Assembly (NCBI GenBank): GCA_900473045.1
Contig: UCKS01000027.1
Coordinates: 1-64,000, forward strand
From: Hyphomicrobiales bacterium
GTDB lineage: Bacteria; Pseudomonadota; Alphaproteobacteria; Rhizobiales; Rhizobiaceae
Direction of reading: 5' to 3'
Length of the DNA: 64,000 nucleotides
How positions within the stretch are numbered: the first letter of the stretch is position 1; each line of letters opens with the position of its first letter. Positions 37,911 through 45,988 of the stretch are shown here, in pieces. The position numbers were made by a program, and so were the translations under genes. The notes beneath the pieces were generated by a model. The model was not told the DNA's origin. It searched no databases and worked only from the letters and a program-made list of their open reading frames with translations.

Positions 37911-38977
37911 TTGCGGTCCTCGCGCATCGCCTCGGTGTCTGCGACCGGCGCCCAGATCACCTGGTCGATCCGGGAAGCGCCGGTTGCCAGCATCACCAAC
38001 CGGTCAAAGCCGAGCGCGCTGCCGCTGGCCTGCGGCATGATTTCGAGCGCGCTCAAAAAGTCCTCGTCCAGCGGGTAGGTTTCGCCATAAACACGCTGTT
38101 TTTCCGCCATTTCCATGCCGAAGCGGCGGCGCTGTTCGCGCGCATCCGTCAGTTCGCCAAAAGCATTGGCAAGCTCGACGCCGCAGGCATAGAGCTCGAA
38201 CCGTTCGGCCACCCGCGCATCGTGTGGCGTGGGCCGCGCCAGCGCGGCCTCGGCGACCGGATATTCATAAAGGATCGTTGCGCGGCCGAAGCCGAGATTG
38301 GGCTCGACCTTCTCGACGATCACCCGGCTGAACATATCCGCCCAGGTATCATCATCCGCGACCCGCAGCCCGGCAGCGCTAAGCGTTCCGGCCAGGCTTT
38401 CCCGATCGGTTTCGCCGCCGCGATCAATGGAGGAAAGAAGATCGACGCCTGCAAACCGTGCAAAGGCTTCGGCAACGGTGATGCGCTCCGGCTCCGCGAA
38501 CGGATCGGCCTGTGCGCCGCGATAGGTCAGCTGTTTTGCCCCCACCGTTTCGGCCGCAAGACCCAGCATCTCTGAGCAGTCGCGCATCAGCGCCTCGTAG
38601 GTTTCCCCGGCGCGATACCATTCGAGCATGGTGAATTCCGGGTGGTGCAACGGCCCGCGCTCGCGGTTGCGGTAGACATGGGCAAAGCAGGCGATGCGCT
38701 CCTCACCGGCAGACAGCAGTTTCTTGCAGGCAAATTCGGGCGAGGTGTGCAGATAGAGCGGCGCCGTGCTGCCGTCGTGATGGATCGCCTGCGTTGCAAA
38801 CGCATGCAGATGCGCCTCGTTGCCCGGCGATACCTGCAGGGTTGCGGTATCCACCTCGATGAAATCGCGCGCGGCGAAGAAACCGCGCAGCGCCGCCTGA
38901 ATCCGGTTGCGGCCGATCAGGAAACCACGGCGGTCGGCATGGACGTCTGGCGTCCACCAGGGAGATGCAGCAGGCAT
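37907..38977 (-). CDS. epmA: EF-P lysyltransferase EpmA (GenX/PoxA)
   Basis: The 356-residue product is a class II lysyl-tRNA-synthetase-like catalytic domain without the anticodon-binding domain, the hallmark of EpmA. Motif 2 is visible in FAHVYRNRERGPLHHPEFTM and motif 3 in GSALGFDRLVML. It attaches (R)-beta-lysine to a lysine of EF-P. The ATG at 38977 is chosen; the frame stays open to 39157 but that part is unlike the family. It is divergent from efp with about 200 bases between. Confidence 0.93.
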   Translation of the reverse strand: MPAASPWWTPDVHADRRGFLIGRNRIQAALRGFFAARDFIEVDTATLQVSPGNEAHLHAFATQAIHHDGSTAPLYLHTSPEFACKKLLSAGEERIACFAHVYRNRERGPLHHPEFTMLEWYRAGETYEALMRDCSEMLGLAAETVGAKQLTYRGAQADPFAEPERITVAEAFARFAGVDLLSSIDRGGETDRESLAGTLSAAGLRVADDDTWADMFSRVIVEKVEPNLGFGRATILYEYPVAEAALARPTPHDARVAERFELYACGVELANAFGELTDAREQRRRFGMEMAEKQRVYGETYPLDEDFLSALEIMPQASGSALGFDRLVMLATGASRIDQVIWAPVADTEAMREDRK

Positions 38978-39178
38978 GAGGGTCGTGTTTCCGTTTTCTC
39001 TCGGGCAATCGACATTTCGCGGCAGTTCCGCGGGTTTCTTCGAGGCGAATCCGCTGTCACACTGGCAATTTGCCCAAATATAGGATAGGTGCGGCCCGAA
39101 AACGCATTCTGGCGTCTGTGACGCGCATATTTCGTGCGCTCCTCTACGACGCATCAAGCTCAGTTACAAGGAAGACTT

Positions 39179-39748
39179 ATGGTCAAGGTAATCGCCTCTT
39201 CAGTCCGCAAGGGCAATGTTCTCGAAGTCGACGGCAAGCTTTATGCCGTTCTGACCGCCGCGAACTTTCATCCCGGCAAGGGCACGCCGGTGACCCAGGT
39301 GGACATGCGCCGCATTTCCGATGGCGTGAAGGTTTCCGAACGCTGGCGCACGACCGAGCAGGTCGAGCGCGCCTTTGTCGAGGACAGCGACCACACCTTC
39401 CTTTACGAGGACGGCGAAGGCTTCCACTTCATGAACCCGCAGACCTACGATCAGGTCGCCGTTTCGCCTGACGTCATCGGCGACGACAAGGCCTATCTTC
39501 AGGAAGGCATGGCTGTTCAGCTGAAGATGTATGAAGGTCTGGCGCTGGCCATGGAACTGCCGACCCGCATGACGCTCGAAATCGCCGAGACCGAGCCGGT
39601 CGTCAAGGGTCAGACGGCATCGTCCTCCTACAAGCCGGCGATCCTGTCGAATGGCGTTCGCACCATGGTTCCGCCGCATATCGGCGTCGGCACACGCGTC
39701 GTCATCCTGACGGAAGACGCTTCCTATGTGGAACGCGCCAAGGATTGA
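39179..39748 (+). CDS. efp: elongation factor P
   Basis: The 189-residue product has exact EF-P length and the modification loop HPGKG with Lys34, the residue that receives beta-lysine in EpmA/EpmB organisms. EF-P relieves ribosome stalling at consecutive prolines. The ATG at 39179 follows ACAAGGAAGAC. All three parts of the EpmA/EpmB/EF-P system are therefore in one 3-kb block. Confidence 0.97.
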   Translation: MVKVIASSVRKGNVLEVDGKLYAVLTAANFHPGKGTPVTQVDMRRISDGVKVSERWRTTEQVERAFVEDSDHTFLYEDGEGFHFMNPQTYDQVAVSPDVIGDDKAYLQEGMAVQLKMYEGLALAMELPTRMTLEIAETEPVVKGQTASSSYKPAILSNGVRTMVPPHIGVGTRVVILTEDASYVERAKD

Positions 39749-39767
39749 TCCTTGATATCTGGAATAC

Positions 39768-39799
39768 AAAAAGGGCGCGGTTTCAACCGCGCCCTTTTT
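39768..39799. terminator. efp terminator
   Basis: Arms AAAAAGGGCGCGGTT and AACCGCGCCCTTTTT meet almost without a loop 20 bases after the efp stop, giving a stem flanked by A and T runs. It can act in both directions, as it also lies just past the stop of the convergent unknown gene. Confidence 0.9.
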
Positions 39800-39819
39800 C
39801 GTTGCCGGAATGCCTGAAG

Positions 39820-40149
39820 CTAGTGCTTCAATTCCGGATAGATCTCCGACACTTCTTCTGCGTCGCTGGGGGTGTCATCATAGCCTTCCAGCGTCACCGA
39901 AATGCTGTCGCCGACGTCCAGCCCGCCTTCGCGCCGCACCGCGATGCGTGAACCATTGTCACGGACCAGGACCGCCTCGCCATTGAAACCCTGTTTCAGC
40001 AACCAGTCGCGCGGGGCGTTGAGCCGGATGCGGACCTGACGGCTGTCGTCCTCCTCACGGGCTTCAACGAGTTCATAGGAAACCGGCTGGGAATTGCCGT
40101 TGATTTCCAGCTGGCCATGGCCACTTCCCTCGGCTGCGAATGTCAGCAT
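39820..40149 (-). CDS. conserved small protein of unknown function
   Basis: The 109-residue product is soluble, acidic and beta-rich, without signal peptide or membrane segment. I do not recognise the family. It has a very good ribosome site (GAAGGAG). It starts 21 bases after the stop of the GlsB-like gene on the same strand, and the two are probably cotranscribed and stress-related, which is inference. Confidence 0.65.
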   Translation of the reverse strand: MLTFAAEGSGHGQLEINGNSQPVSYELVEAREEDDSRQVRIRLNAPRDWLLKQGFNGEAVLVRDNGSRIAVRREGGLDVGDSISVTLEGYDDTPSDAEEVSEIYPELKH

Positions 40150-40170
40150 GATTGTCTCCTTCGGACGCGT

Positions 40171-40422
40171 TTATCGACGAACGGCGCGGCCCACCGCGAT
40201 CAGAATGCAGGCGCCGATGAAGCCGATGATCAGGTATGCCAGCCAGCCGGTGAAGCCCATATTGGCAAAAGCGAGGATGGCATTCAGCACAATGGCGCCG
40301 ACAATGCCGAGAATGATATTCATGAACAGGCCCATGTCGGATTTCATGAACTGTTCTGCCATCCATCCGGCAAAACCGCCGATGATGATTGCTGCGATCC
40401 AGCCTACGCCGTTGACGTCCAT
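40171..40422 (-). CDS. GlsB/YeaQ/YmgE family stress-response membrane protein
   Basis: The 83-residue product has three hydrophobic segments and the family glycine pattern (IIIGGFAGWMAEQFM, then NIILGIVGAIVLN and AYLIIGFIGACIL). Members are small transglycosylase-associated or stress-induced membrane proteins of unclear mechanism. The ATG at 40422 follows GCGAGGGC; the longer frame to 40758 is rejected. Confidence 0.85.
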   Translation of the reverse strand: MDVNGVGWIAAIIIGGFAGWMAEQFMKSDMGLFMNIILGIVGAIVLNAILAFANMGFTGWLAYLIIGFIGACILIAVGRAVRR

Positions 40423-40613
40423 GTTTTTGCCCTCGCTTGAACAGAATTGTTGCTGCAACCGATAACGGGCTTGCGGGCAATATGTTCCAGGCCGCTCCGT
40501 GAGCGGTATCAAATATCTTATATTAAACCTCACAAATATGAATTTGCCGCAGGTGTCGGCATTCGTTAGAGCCGATGAGGGCGTTATCACACGGCTCGCG
40601 GGAGAATGGCATC

Positions 40614-41513
40614 TTGGATCAGCAGGCAGCGGCACTAGCCGACGTAAACGAAGGCAACGTTCCACCCGCATCCGGCAGCGGCACCACGGCCGCGCTGACC
40701 GGCGGGCTGATGTGCCTTCTGTCGATGTCGAGCGTGCAGTTCGGTTCGGCACTGTCATCGCCGTCGATTGCCGCTTATGGTCCCTTCGGCACCACCTGGC
40801 TGCGCCTGGGCTGGGCCGCCCTTTTGCTTGCCATCATCGTGCGTCCGCCGGTGCTTCGCTACACGCGAGCGCAGTGGCAGATGGCCGGGCTGCTCGGCGC
40901 CTCCATGGCGGGCATGACGCTGTGTTTCTTCGCGGCGATCGAACGCATCCCGCTTGGCCTTGCCGTTGCCATCGACTTTCTCGGCCCGCTCGCGGTTGCC
41001 ACCTTCGCCTTCGGCCTGGGCTGGCGGTTGGTCTGGCCGTTGATCGCCGCTGGCGGGGTGCTGTTGCTGGCTCATGACGGCAATGGCTGGATTGGCGATA
41101 CCACGGGCGTTCTCTTCGCCTTTGGTGCCGCCACCGGCTGGGGGCTCTACATCATCCTGATGAAGAAGGCGGGCAATGCGTTCGAAGGCTTGCAGGGCCT
41201 GTCCATGTCGCTGATCGTGGCCGCAATCGTCGCCACGCCGTTCGGGCTGGTCGACCTGCCGCGCATGACGATGGAAGGCGTGGTCACCATCGCCGGACTT
41301 GCCCTTCTGGTGCCGCTGATCCCCTATGCGCTGGAAATGATTGCGCTGCGGCGGATGAGCACGTCCTCTTTCGGCATCCTGATGAGCCTCGAACCGGCGC
41401 TTGGCGCCATCGCAGGCTTTCTCGTTCTCAGCCAGCCGATGACGGCTTTGCAGATCATGGGCACGGTTCTGGTTGTCGCAGCGAGCGCCGGAGCCACTGC
41501 CACCGGCCGTTGA
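40614..41513 (+). CDS. EamA/DMT family exporter (RhtA-like)
   Basis: The 299-residue product has about ten membrane segments made of two EamA repeats, with LTGGLMCLLSMSSVQFG at the start and FLGPLAVATFAFG in repeat one, resembling the threonine/homoserine exporter RhtA. The best ribosome site (GGGAGA) fits a TTG at 40614; an ATG at 40575 is possible. The gene ends about 85 bases before cfa. The true substrate is not shown by sequence. Confidence 0.8.
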   Translation: MDQQAAALADVNEGNVPPASGSGTTAALTGGLMCLLSMSSVQFGSALSSPSIAAYGPFGTTWLRLGWAALLLAIIVRPPVLRYTRAQWQMAGLLGASMAGMTLCFFAAIERIPLGLAVAIDFLGPLAVATFAFGLGWRLVWPLIAAGGVLLLAHDGNGWIGDTTGVLFAFGAATGWGLYIILMKKAGNAFEGLQGLSMSLIVAAIVATPFGLVDLPRMTMEGVVTIAGLALLVPLIPYALEMIALRRMSTSSFGILMSLEPALGAIAGFLVLSQPMTALQIMGTVLVVAASAGATATGR

Positions 41514-41598
41514 GCGGCTCAGAATTATTGCCGCGCTTTTTGAAAACCCGGTGATAGAGTGGCGCGGCGCAAGCGTCACTTTTTCAATCGAGGTGTGC

Positions 41599-42840
41599 AT
41601 GTTCCCACTATCGCATATGATGAAAGCATTCATTCGCAAGGGCCAGCTGACCGTCATCGACGCCGATGGCAAACCGCATGTTTTCAAGGGGGAGCCCGGT
41701 CCGGAAGTGACCATGCGGCTGACCGACCGAAAACTTTACCGCAGCCTCGTCTTCAATTCCGAACTGGCCGCCGGCGAAGCCTACATGGACGGCACGCTGC
41801 GCTTCGAAGAGGGCTCCACGCTCCGCGATTTCCTGACGCTGTTTTCGATCAACCGGCTGTCGCTCGGCTCCTATCCGATCCAGAAAGTCCTGCGCGCCAT
41901 CAAGATGCGCTTCCGCAAGCGCCAGCAGTCCAACGTCAAGGGCGAGGCACAGCGCAACGTCGCCCATCACTATGACCTCGGCAACGACTTCTACAAACTC
42001 TTCCTCGACCAGCACATGCTCTATTCCTGCGCCTATTTCCGCGAGCCGGACGAGACGCTGGAGCAGGCGCAACGCAACAAGCTGAGGCTGCTCGCCTCCA
42101 AACTTTGCCTGCGACCCGGCATGAAGGTGCTGGATATCGGCTGCGGCTGGGGGGATCTGGCGCTCTATCTCGCCCAGCTCGAAGATGTCGAAGTGCTGGG
42201 CGTTACTCTGTCCAAGGAACAGCAGGCACTGGCGACGCAGCGTGCGAAAGATGCCGGCCTAGAGGGCCGCGTCCGTTTCGAGCTTCGCGACTACCGGGAG
42301 GTCAACGAGACCTTCGATCGCATTGTCTCGGTCGGCATGTTCGAGCATGTCGGCGTCAGCCACTATGATGAGTATTTCAAGAAGCTGAATGCGCTGATGC
42401 CGGACGATGGCATCGCCGTTCTGCATTCGATCGGCCATATGAGCCCGCCCGGCATGGCCAGCGCCTGGCTGCGCAAATACATCTTCCCCGGCGCCTATTC
42501 GCCCGCCCTGTCGGAGGTCTTCGAGGTGGTGGAGCAAAACCATCTCTGGGTGAGCGATCTCGAATTTCTGCGCGTGCACTATGCGACGACCCTCAGGCAC
42601 TGGGTCGAGCGCTTCGACAAGAACCGCGACAAGGTCGTCGAGATGTATGACGAACGCTTTGCCCGGATGTGGGAATTCTATCTGGTCAGCTGCGAAATGA
42701 TGTTCCGCACCGGCAGCCAGCTGGTGTTTCACATGCAACTGTCACGCTCGCGCGATGCGGCACCGATCGTGCGCGACTACATCACCGACCGGCAGAAAGC
42801 CTATATCGTCCGCGAGCAGACGCTGAACATCACCCTATGA
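41599..42840 (+). CDS. cfa: cyclopropane-fatty-acyl-phospholipid synthase
   Basis: The 413-residue product has the N-terminal SCP2-like half (FKGEPGPEVTMRLTDRKLYR) and the methyltransferase half with the SAM motif VLDIGCGWGDLALYLAQ near 172-188, and the family motif SVGMFEHVG. It methylenates cis-unsaturated acyl chains in membrane phospholipids, so it uses products of fabA/fabB. The ATG at 41599 gives the family length; the earlier frame start at 41473 overlaps the exporter gene. It overlaps the convergent YiiX-like gene by 11 bases. Confidence 0.93.
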   Translation: MFPLSHMMKAFIRKGQLTVIDADGKPHVFKGEPGPEVTMRLTDRKLYRSLVFNSELAAGEAYMDGTLRFEEGSTLRDFLTLFSINRLSLGSYPIQKVLRAIKMRFRKRQQSNVKGEAQRNVAHHYDLGNDFYKLFLDQHMLYSCAYFREPDETLEQAQRNKLRLLASKLCLRPGMKVLDIGCGWGDLALYLAQLEDVEVLGVTLSKEQQALATQRAKDAGLEGRVRFELRDYREVNETFDRIVSVGMFEHVGVSHYDEYFKKLNALMPDDGIAVLHSIGHMSPPGMASAWLRKYIFPGAYSPALSEVFEVVEQNHLWVSDLEFLRVHYATTLRHWVERFDKNRDKVVEMYDERFARMWEFYLVSCEMMFRTGSQLVFHMQLSRSRDAAPIVRDYITDRQKAYIVREQTLNITL

Positions 42841-43651
42841 GGGCCTGATCATCGTCACCCTGCCATTGCAGCCGCTTGTAGTCGAAGCCGTATTCCAGCG
42901 TCGGTTTCACCACGGCGAAATAGGGCGAGAGGTCGAAGTCGCGCGGCGTGTACAGCGAATGATGGCGGATATGCAGGATTTCGGCGCGCGAATAGGTCGA
43001 TGTCGCCGACGCCCGCCCCGGCGCGCGGGTGATCTCCGGCAGGATCGGATAGCGGATCTGCTCGAAAGCCTGCGCGATCAGCGTCGAGCAGATGGCGCGC
43101 GTCGGGTCCCCTGACCCGAAGGCCAGCATCCGCCGGCGAAAGCGCACCGGCACCGGCGGTGTCGGCATAAAGTAACGCAGCATGTCGAAGATGTTCTTCA
43201 TGTCGTATTTCAGCCCGAGCCTTGAGATCATGAAGGACAGGACCGCGTTGCGATCATCCGGCGTCAGCCCGACGGGCCGGCAGATGCGGGTATTGTAGGT
43301 GCAGTACTTTCTAAGCGGCACCGCAACGCAGCCTTCACCCAGATTGACCTCGATCAGTTGCGGCCGATCGATGACCGGCAGCGTTGCCTGATCGAGCGTC
43401 AGCGGGATTTCGTCGCCGGCGAAGAAGGCTGCATGTGACCAGGTCGACTGGGTGAGATACTTGATGGTGTTCGAGATCTTGTGATTGCCCTCGATCAGCA
43501 GGATATCGCCCGGGCGCAGTGTGCGCGCCAGGGTTTCCGGATCGGAGGGCGTATAGGGCTCGTAGCCCGATGTCCGCGCCGTCAGCCTTCCGGCCATCGC
43601 CATGCCGATGCGATCGAGAAGCGTATTCTTGCTGGTCAGTAGCGGGTTCAT
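42830..43651 (-). CDS. YiiX-like permuted NlpC/P60 cysteine hydrolase
   Basis: The 273-residue product has the YiiX/YebB signature RPGDILLIEGNHKISNTIKY with STWSHAAFF, where the His belongs to the permuted papain-type active site, and a Cys in RAICSTLIAQAFE near 187 as the likely nucleophile. Such enzymes may cleave lipids or peptides at the membrane. No signal peptide is seen. A ribosome site GAAGAAGG lies upstream. It is divergent from mbfA, so its promoter is close to the ICE box. Confidence 0.8.
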   Translation of the reverse strand: MNPLLTSKNTLLDRIGMAMAGRLTARTSGYEPYTPSDPETLARTLRPGDILLIEGNHKISNTIKYLTQSTWSHAAFFAGDEIPLTLDQATLPVIDRPQLIEVNLGEGCVAVPLRKYCTYNTRICRPVGLTPDDRNAVLSFMISRLGLKYDMKNIFDMLRYFMPTPPVPVRFRRRMLAFGSGDPTRAICSTLIAQAFEQIRYPILPEITRAPGRASATSTYSRAEILHIRHHSLYTPRDFDLSPYFAVVKPTLEYGFDYKRLQWQGDDDQALIG

Positions 43652-43739
43652 GCGACAGCAGCCTTCTTCCGGGCGTTCATCCTGCTGTTTATGTAGGAAT
43701 TTATCCGGCCACCTGTCGAGTCACACGACCGGTTCGGGG

Positions 43740-43768
43740 TTGACCTTCGCGTGATGCGGCCTTAAATT
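43740..43768 (+). promoter_or_regulatory. mbfA promoter (-35/-10)
   Basis: TTGACC (43740-43745) and TAAATT (43763-43768) are separated by 17 bases, a good sigma-70 match placed about 30 bases upstream of the mbfA ATG. The -10 runs into the Irr site, so Irr binding should block RNA polymerase. Confidence 0.65.
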
Positions 43769-43783
43769 TAGAATTATTCTAAA
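43767..43783 (+). promoter_or_regulatory. ICE box (Irr operator) of mbfA
   Basis: TTTAGAATTATTCTAAA is a perfect palindrome with 7-base arms and a 3-base centre and matches the iron control element recognised by Irr. It overlaps the -10 of the mbfA promoter and lies 17 bases before the ATG. In rhizobia Irr represses mbfA when iron is low. The regulator gene is in the same window. Confidence 0.92.
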
Positions 43784-43799
43784 CTAGGTTGATCACATC

Positions 43800-44783
43800 A
43801 TGTTTTCCCGCCTGCTTTCACGCTCCAAGCGTCCGCTCTCCTCGCTGTCCGAACAGGAAGTCCTGGCACTCGCCATCTCATCCGAAGAGGACGACGCCCG
43901 CATCTATTTTGCCTATGCCGACGCGCTGAAAGACAGATATCCGGATTCCGCCAAGGTTTTCGAGGACATGGGCGAGGTGGAGAATACCCACAAGACCATG
44001 CTGATCGATATGCACCGCCGCCGTTTCGGCGAGCGCATTCCGCTGATCCGCCGCGAACATGTCAAAGGCTTCCTCACCCGCAAGCCTGATTGGCTACGCC
44101 ACAACCAGTCGCTCGATGCTATGCGCGGCGAAGCCGAAGCGATGGAAACGCAGGCCTATAACTTTTATGTCGAGGCGGCGAAGAACACATCCGATGCGGC
44201 AACCCGGCAATTGCTGGGGGACCTGGCGCTGGCCGAACAGGGGCATGAGGATATTGCCCGCATGCTGACCGACAAGCACGTGCCGGAAGGCGCGCGCAAG
44301 AAGGAAGACGAGGCGGCGCACCGCCAGTTCCTGCTGACCTATGTGCAGCCTGGGCTCGCCGGTTTGATGGACGGCTCGGTCTCGACGCTGGCGCCGATCT
44401 TCGCCGCCGCCTTTGCCACGCAGGACACCTGGCAGACCTTTCTGGTCGGCCTGTCAGCCTCGGTTGGCGCCGGCATATCCATGGGCTTCACGGAGGCTGC
44501 CCATGACGACGGCAAGCTTTCCGGCCGTGGCTCACCGCTCAAGCGCGGTCTCGCCTGCGGCATCATGACGACGCTTGGCGGCCTCGGCCACGCCCTGCCC
44601 TATCTCATCCCGCATTTCTGGACGGCGACGATCACCGCCGCGGTCATCGTCTTCTTCGAACTCTGGGCCATCGCCTTCATTCAGAACAAATATATGGAAA
44701 CGCCGTTTTTACGCGCGGCGTTTCAGGTGGTGCTCGGGGGTGGACTGGTGCTGGCTGCGGGTGTGTTGATCGGCAATGCCTGA
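43800..44783 (+). CDS. mbfA: membrane-bound ferritin A (iron exporter)
   Basis: The 327-residue product has an N-terminal ferritin-like di-iron domain with ExxH motifs ENTH (61-64) and EQGH (146-149) and further helices with EEDDAR and EAEAMETQ, and a C-terminal VIT1/CCC1-like membrane domain of about five segments. MbfA exports iron and protects against iron and peroxide stress. It is under an Irr operator. Its last 20 bases are repeated 1.06 kb downstream. Confidence 0.93.
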   Translation: MFSRLLSRSKRPLSSLSEQEVLALAISSEEDDARIYFAYADALKDRYPDSAKVFEDMGEVENTHKTMLIDMHRRRFGERIPLIRREHVKGFLTRKPDWLRHNQSLDAMRGEAEAMETQAYNFYVEAAKNTSDAATRQLLGDLALAEQGHEDIARMLTDKHVPEGARKKEDEAAHRQFLLTYVQPGLAGLMDGSVSTLAPIFAAAFATQDTWQTFLVGLSASVGAGISMGFTEAAHDDGKLSGRGSPLKRGLACGIMTTLGGLGHALPYLIPHFWTATITAAVIVFFELWAIAFIQNKYMETPFLRAAFQVVLGGGLVLAAGVLIGNA

Positions 44784-44785
44784 GC
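44766..44785 (+). repeat. direct repeat, left copy (end of mbfA)
   Basis: TTGATCGGCAATGCCTGAGC at the mbfA stop reappears at 45828-45847 with one mismatch. A 19 of 20 match this close is very unlikely by chance and marks the ends of the segment between them. Confidence 0.75.
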
Positions 44786-45305
44786 GGGGAAGGGTAGAAA
44801 CCGTTGGATGACAAGCGACTGCCGAGTAACTGTGAGACGGTTGTTTGTCGAAACGGACATCCCATTCTCCGTCTTCCTCGCCCTTGTGGCGGGGATCCAG
44901 TGACCCGACGTCCGTCGGGTCAAAAGACTTTTCAGCCCAAGGACTTGGGCTGGCTGGATTCCTGTGACGAGCACAGGAATGACGGAGGTTTTGGCTATCG
45001 CCCATTCCCCCAATGAACTGCCAATAATAAAAAGTAATTCTCTGATTCCGTCAGCGATTCCGACTTTGTCGCAAAACTTAAGAAGTTTGCACAACATGCC
45101 CACATTGCGTACCATCTCGGTCACTCAACACCCTCATCCTGCATCCTAAAAGCTGCATTCGAGCGACAACGCCAAGCAGCATCCTGGCGCCCAGAAGCTG
45201 TTACCGAAAGCTCTGTAATAATGTCCTGCCGTTTTCACATTGGCTCTCTATTCGCGCTATTGTCGCTTCCGGCGGCGCGAACAAGCTTTCCAGATCGGGT
45301 TGGAA
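44786..45305. other. non-coding stretch between mbfA and the broken kinase gene
   Basis: Apart from hairpin element A this region holds no credible gene. The part after 45023 is less G+C-rich and contains a small stem (AAACTT-AAG-AAGTTT near 45072-45086). A minus-strand frame across it only translates the repeat and is rejected. Confidence 0.6.
44861..45022 (+). repeat. intergenic hairpin element, copy A
   Basis: About 160 bases downstream of mbfA match copy B at 57.75 kb in the same orientation. The element is made of successive hairpins: GACCCGAC/GTCGGGTC, CAGCCCAAG/CTTGGGCTG and ATTCCTGTG/CACAGGAAT. One stem differs between the copies by a compensating C-G to T-A change. It resembles the mosaic intergenic elements of rhizobia. 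No gene is supported inside it. Confidence 0.8.
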
Positions 45306-45817
45306 TTGGGCGTTACGAACTATTTGATCGAAGGCGTTTCTGGGACTGGCAAGACCTCAGTCGCCACTGAATTGCAACGGCGCGGTTACCACGTTATCCA
45401 TGGCGACCGCGAGTTGGCTTACAAAGGTCATCCAGAAACGGGTGAAACGCTGGACAGCTCTGCGCATCTGGAGGACGTTTCGGATGTGGCCTTTGGACAC
45501 AAGCACCATCTTTGGAACGTCGACAAAGTCAAATCCCTGGTCGCCGATCGAAGCCACCTAATCTCCTTCTTCTGCGGCGGCTCCAGGAATTTCCATCGCT
45601 TTATTGATCTGGGGTCTTTGTTCTCAATGTCGATCTGGAGACGCTGAACAGCCGGCTTGCCAGCAGACCAGAAGAGGAGTTTGGTGGAAAGCCAGCCGAA
45701 CGAGAAGTCATTGTGCGACTGCACGCAACGCAAGAGGATATTCCGAAGAACGCGATGAGCATTGACGCCACTGCGCCGCTTGCCAGCGTTGTCGATGATA
45801 TTCTCTCGAAATGCTAG
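45306..45817 (+). pseudogene. broken P-loop nucleoside kinase-like gene (frameshift)
   Basis: The frame begins with NYLIEGVSGTGKTSVATELQ, a Walker A P-loop, and continues with HVIHGDRELAY and SFFCGGSRNFHRFIDL. Near 45609-45614 the frame breaks. The matching C-terminal part resumes in another frame as VFVLNVDLETLNSRLASRPE and runs to the TAG at 45815 with ATQEDIPKN and ATAPLASVVDDIL. The fused product would be about 170 residues, like small AAA/nucleoside kinase proteins. The start codon is also unclear. It is a single-copy relic or a sequencing error. Confidence 0.75.
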
Positions 45818-45827
45818 GGGACCCGTT

Positions 45828-45847
45828 TTGATCGGCAATGCGTGAGC
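45828..45847 (+). repeat. direct repeat, right copy
   Basis: TTGATCGGCAATGCGTGAGC matches the end of mbfA with one substitution. It lies 11 bases after the stop of the broken kinase gene. Confidence 0.75.
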
Positions 45848-45859
45848 ACGGGCTCGTTA

Positions 45860-45945
45860 TGCTCGGGCCTGTCCCGAGCATCTGCGAAAGGCATGACGAA
45901 ACTGAGTTTCATAGAGGCTGATAGATTCTTGGGACAAGCCCAATG
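45860..45945. repeat. second type of palindromic intergenic element
   Basis: ATGCTCGGG-CCTGT-CCCGAGCAT (45862-45884) forms a perfect 9-pair stem, and a second stem TTGGG/CCCAA lies near 45928-45943. The text resembles widespread rhizobial palindromes that mention 'gggacaagccc'. No gene is present here. Confidence 0.5.
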
Positions 45946-45988
45946 ATAATGGAATAGATTACTGCTCGCAGCGAGACCTACCGCAAAT

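Noticed and set aside
44723-45124. A minus-strand frame of 133 codons overlapping mbfA and hairpin element A
   Set aside because: Most of it translates the repeat element, and it overlaps the end of mbfA.
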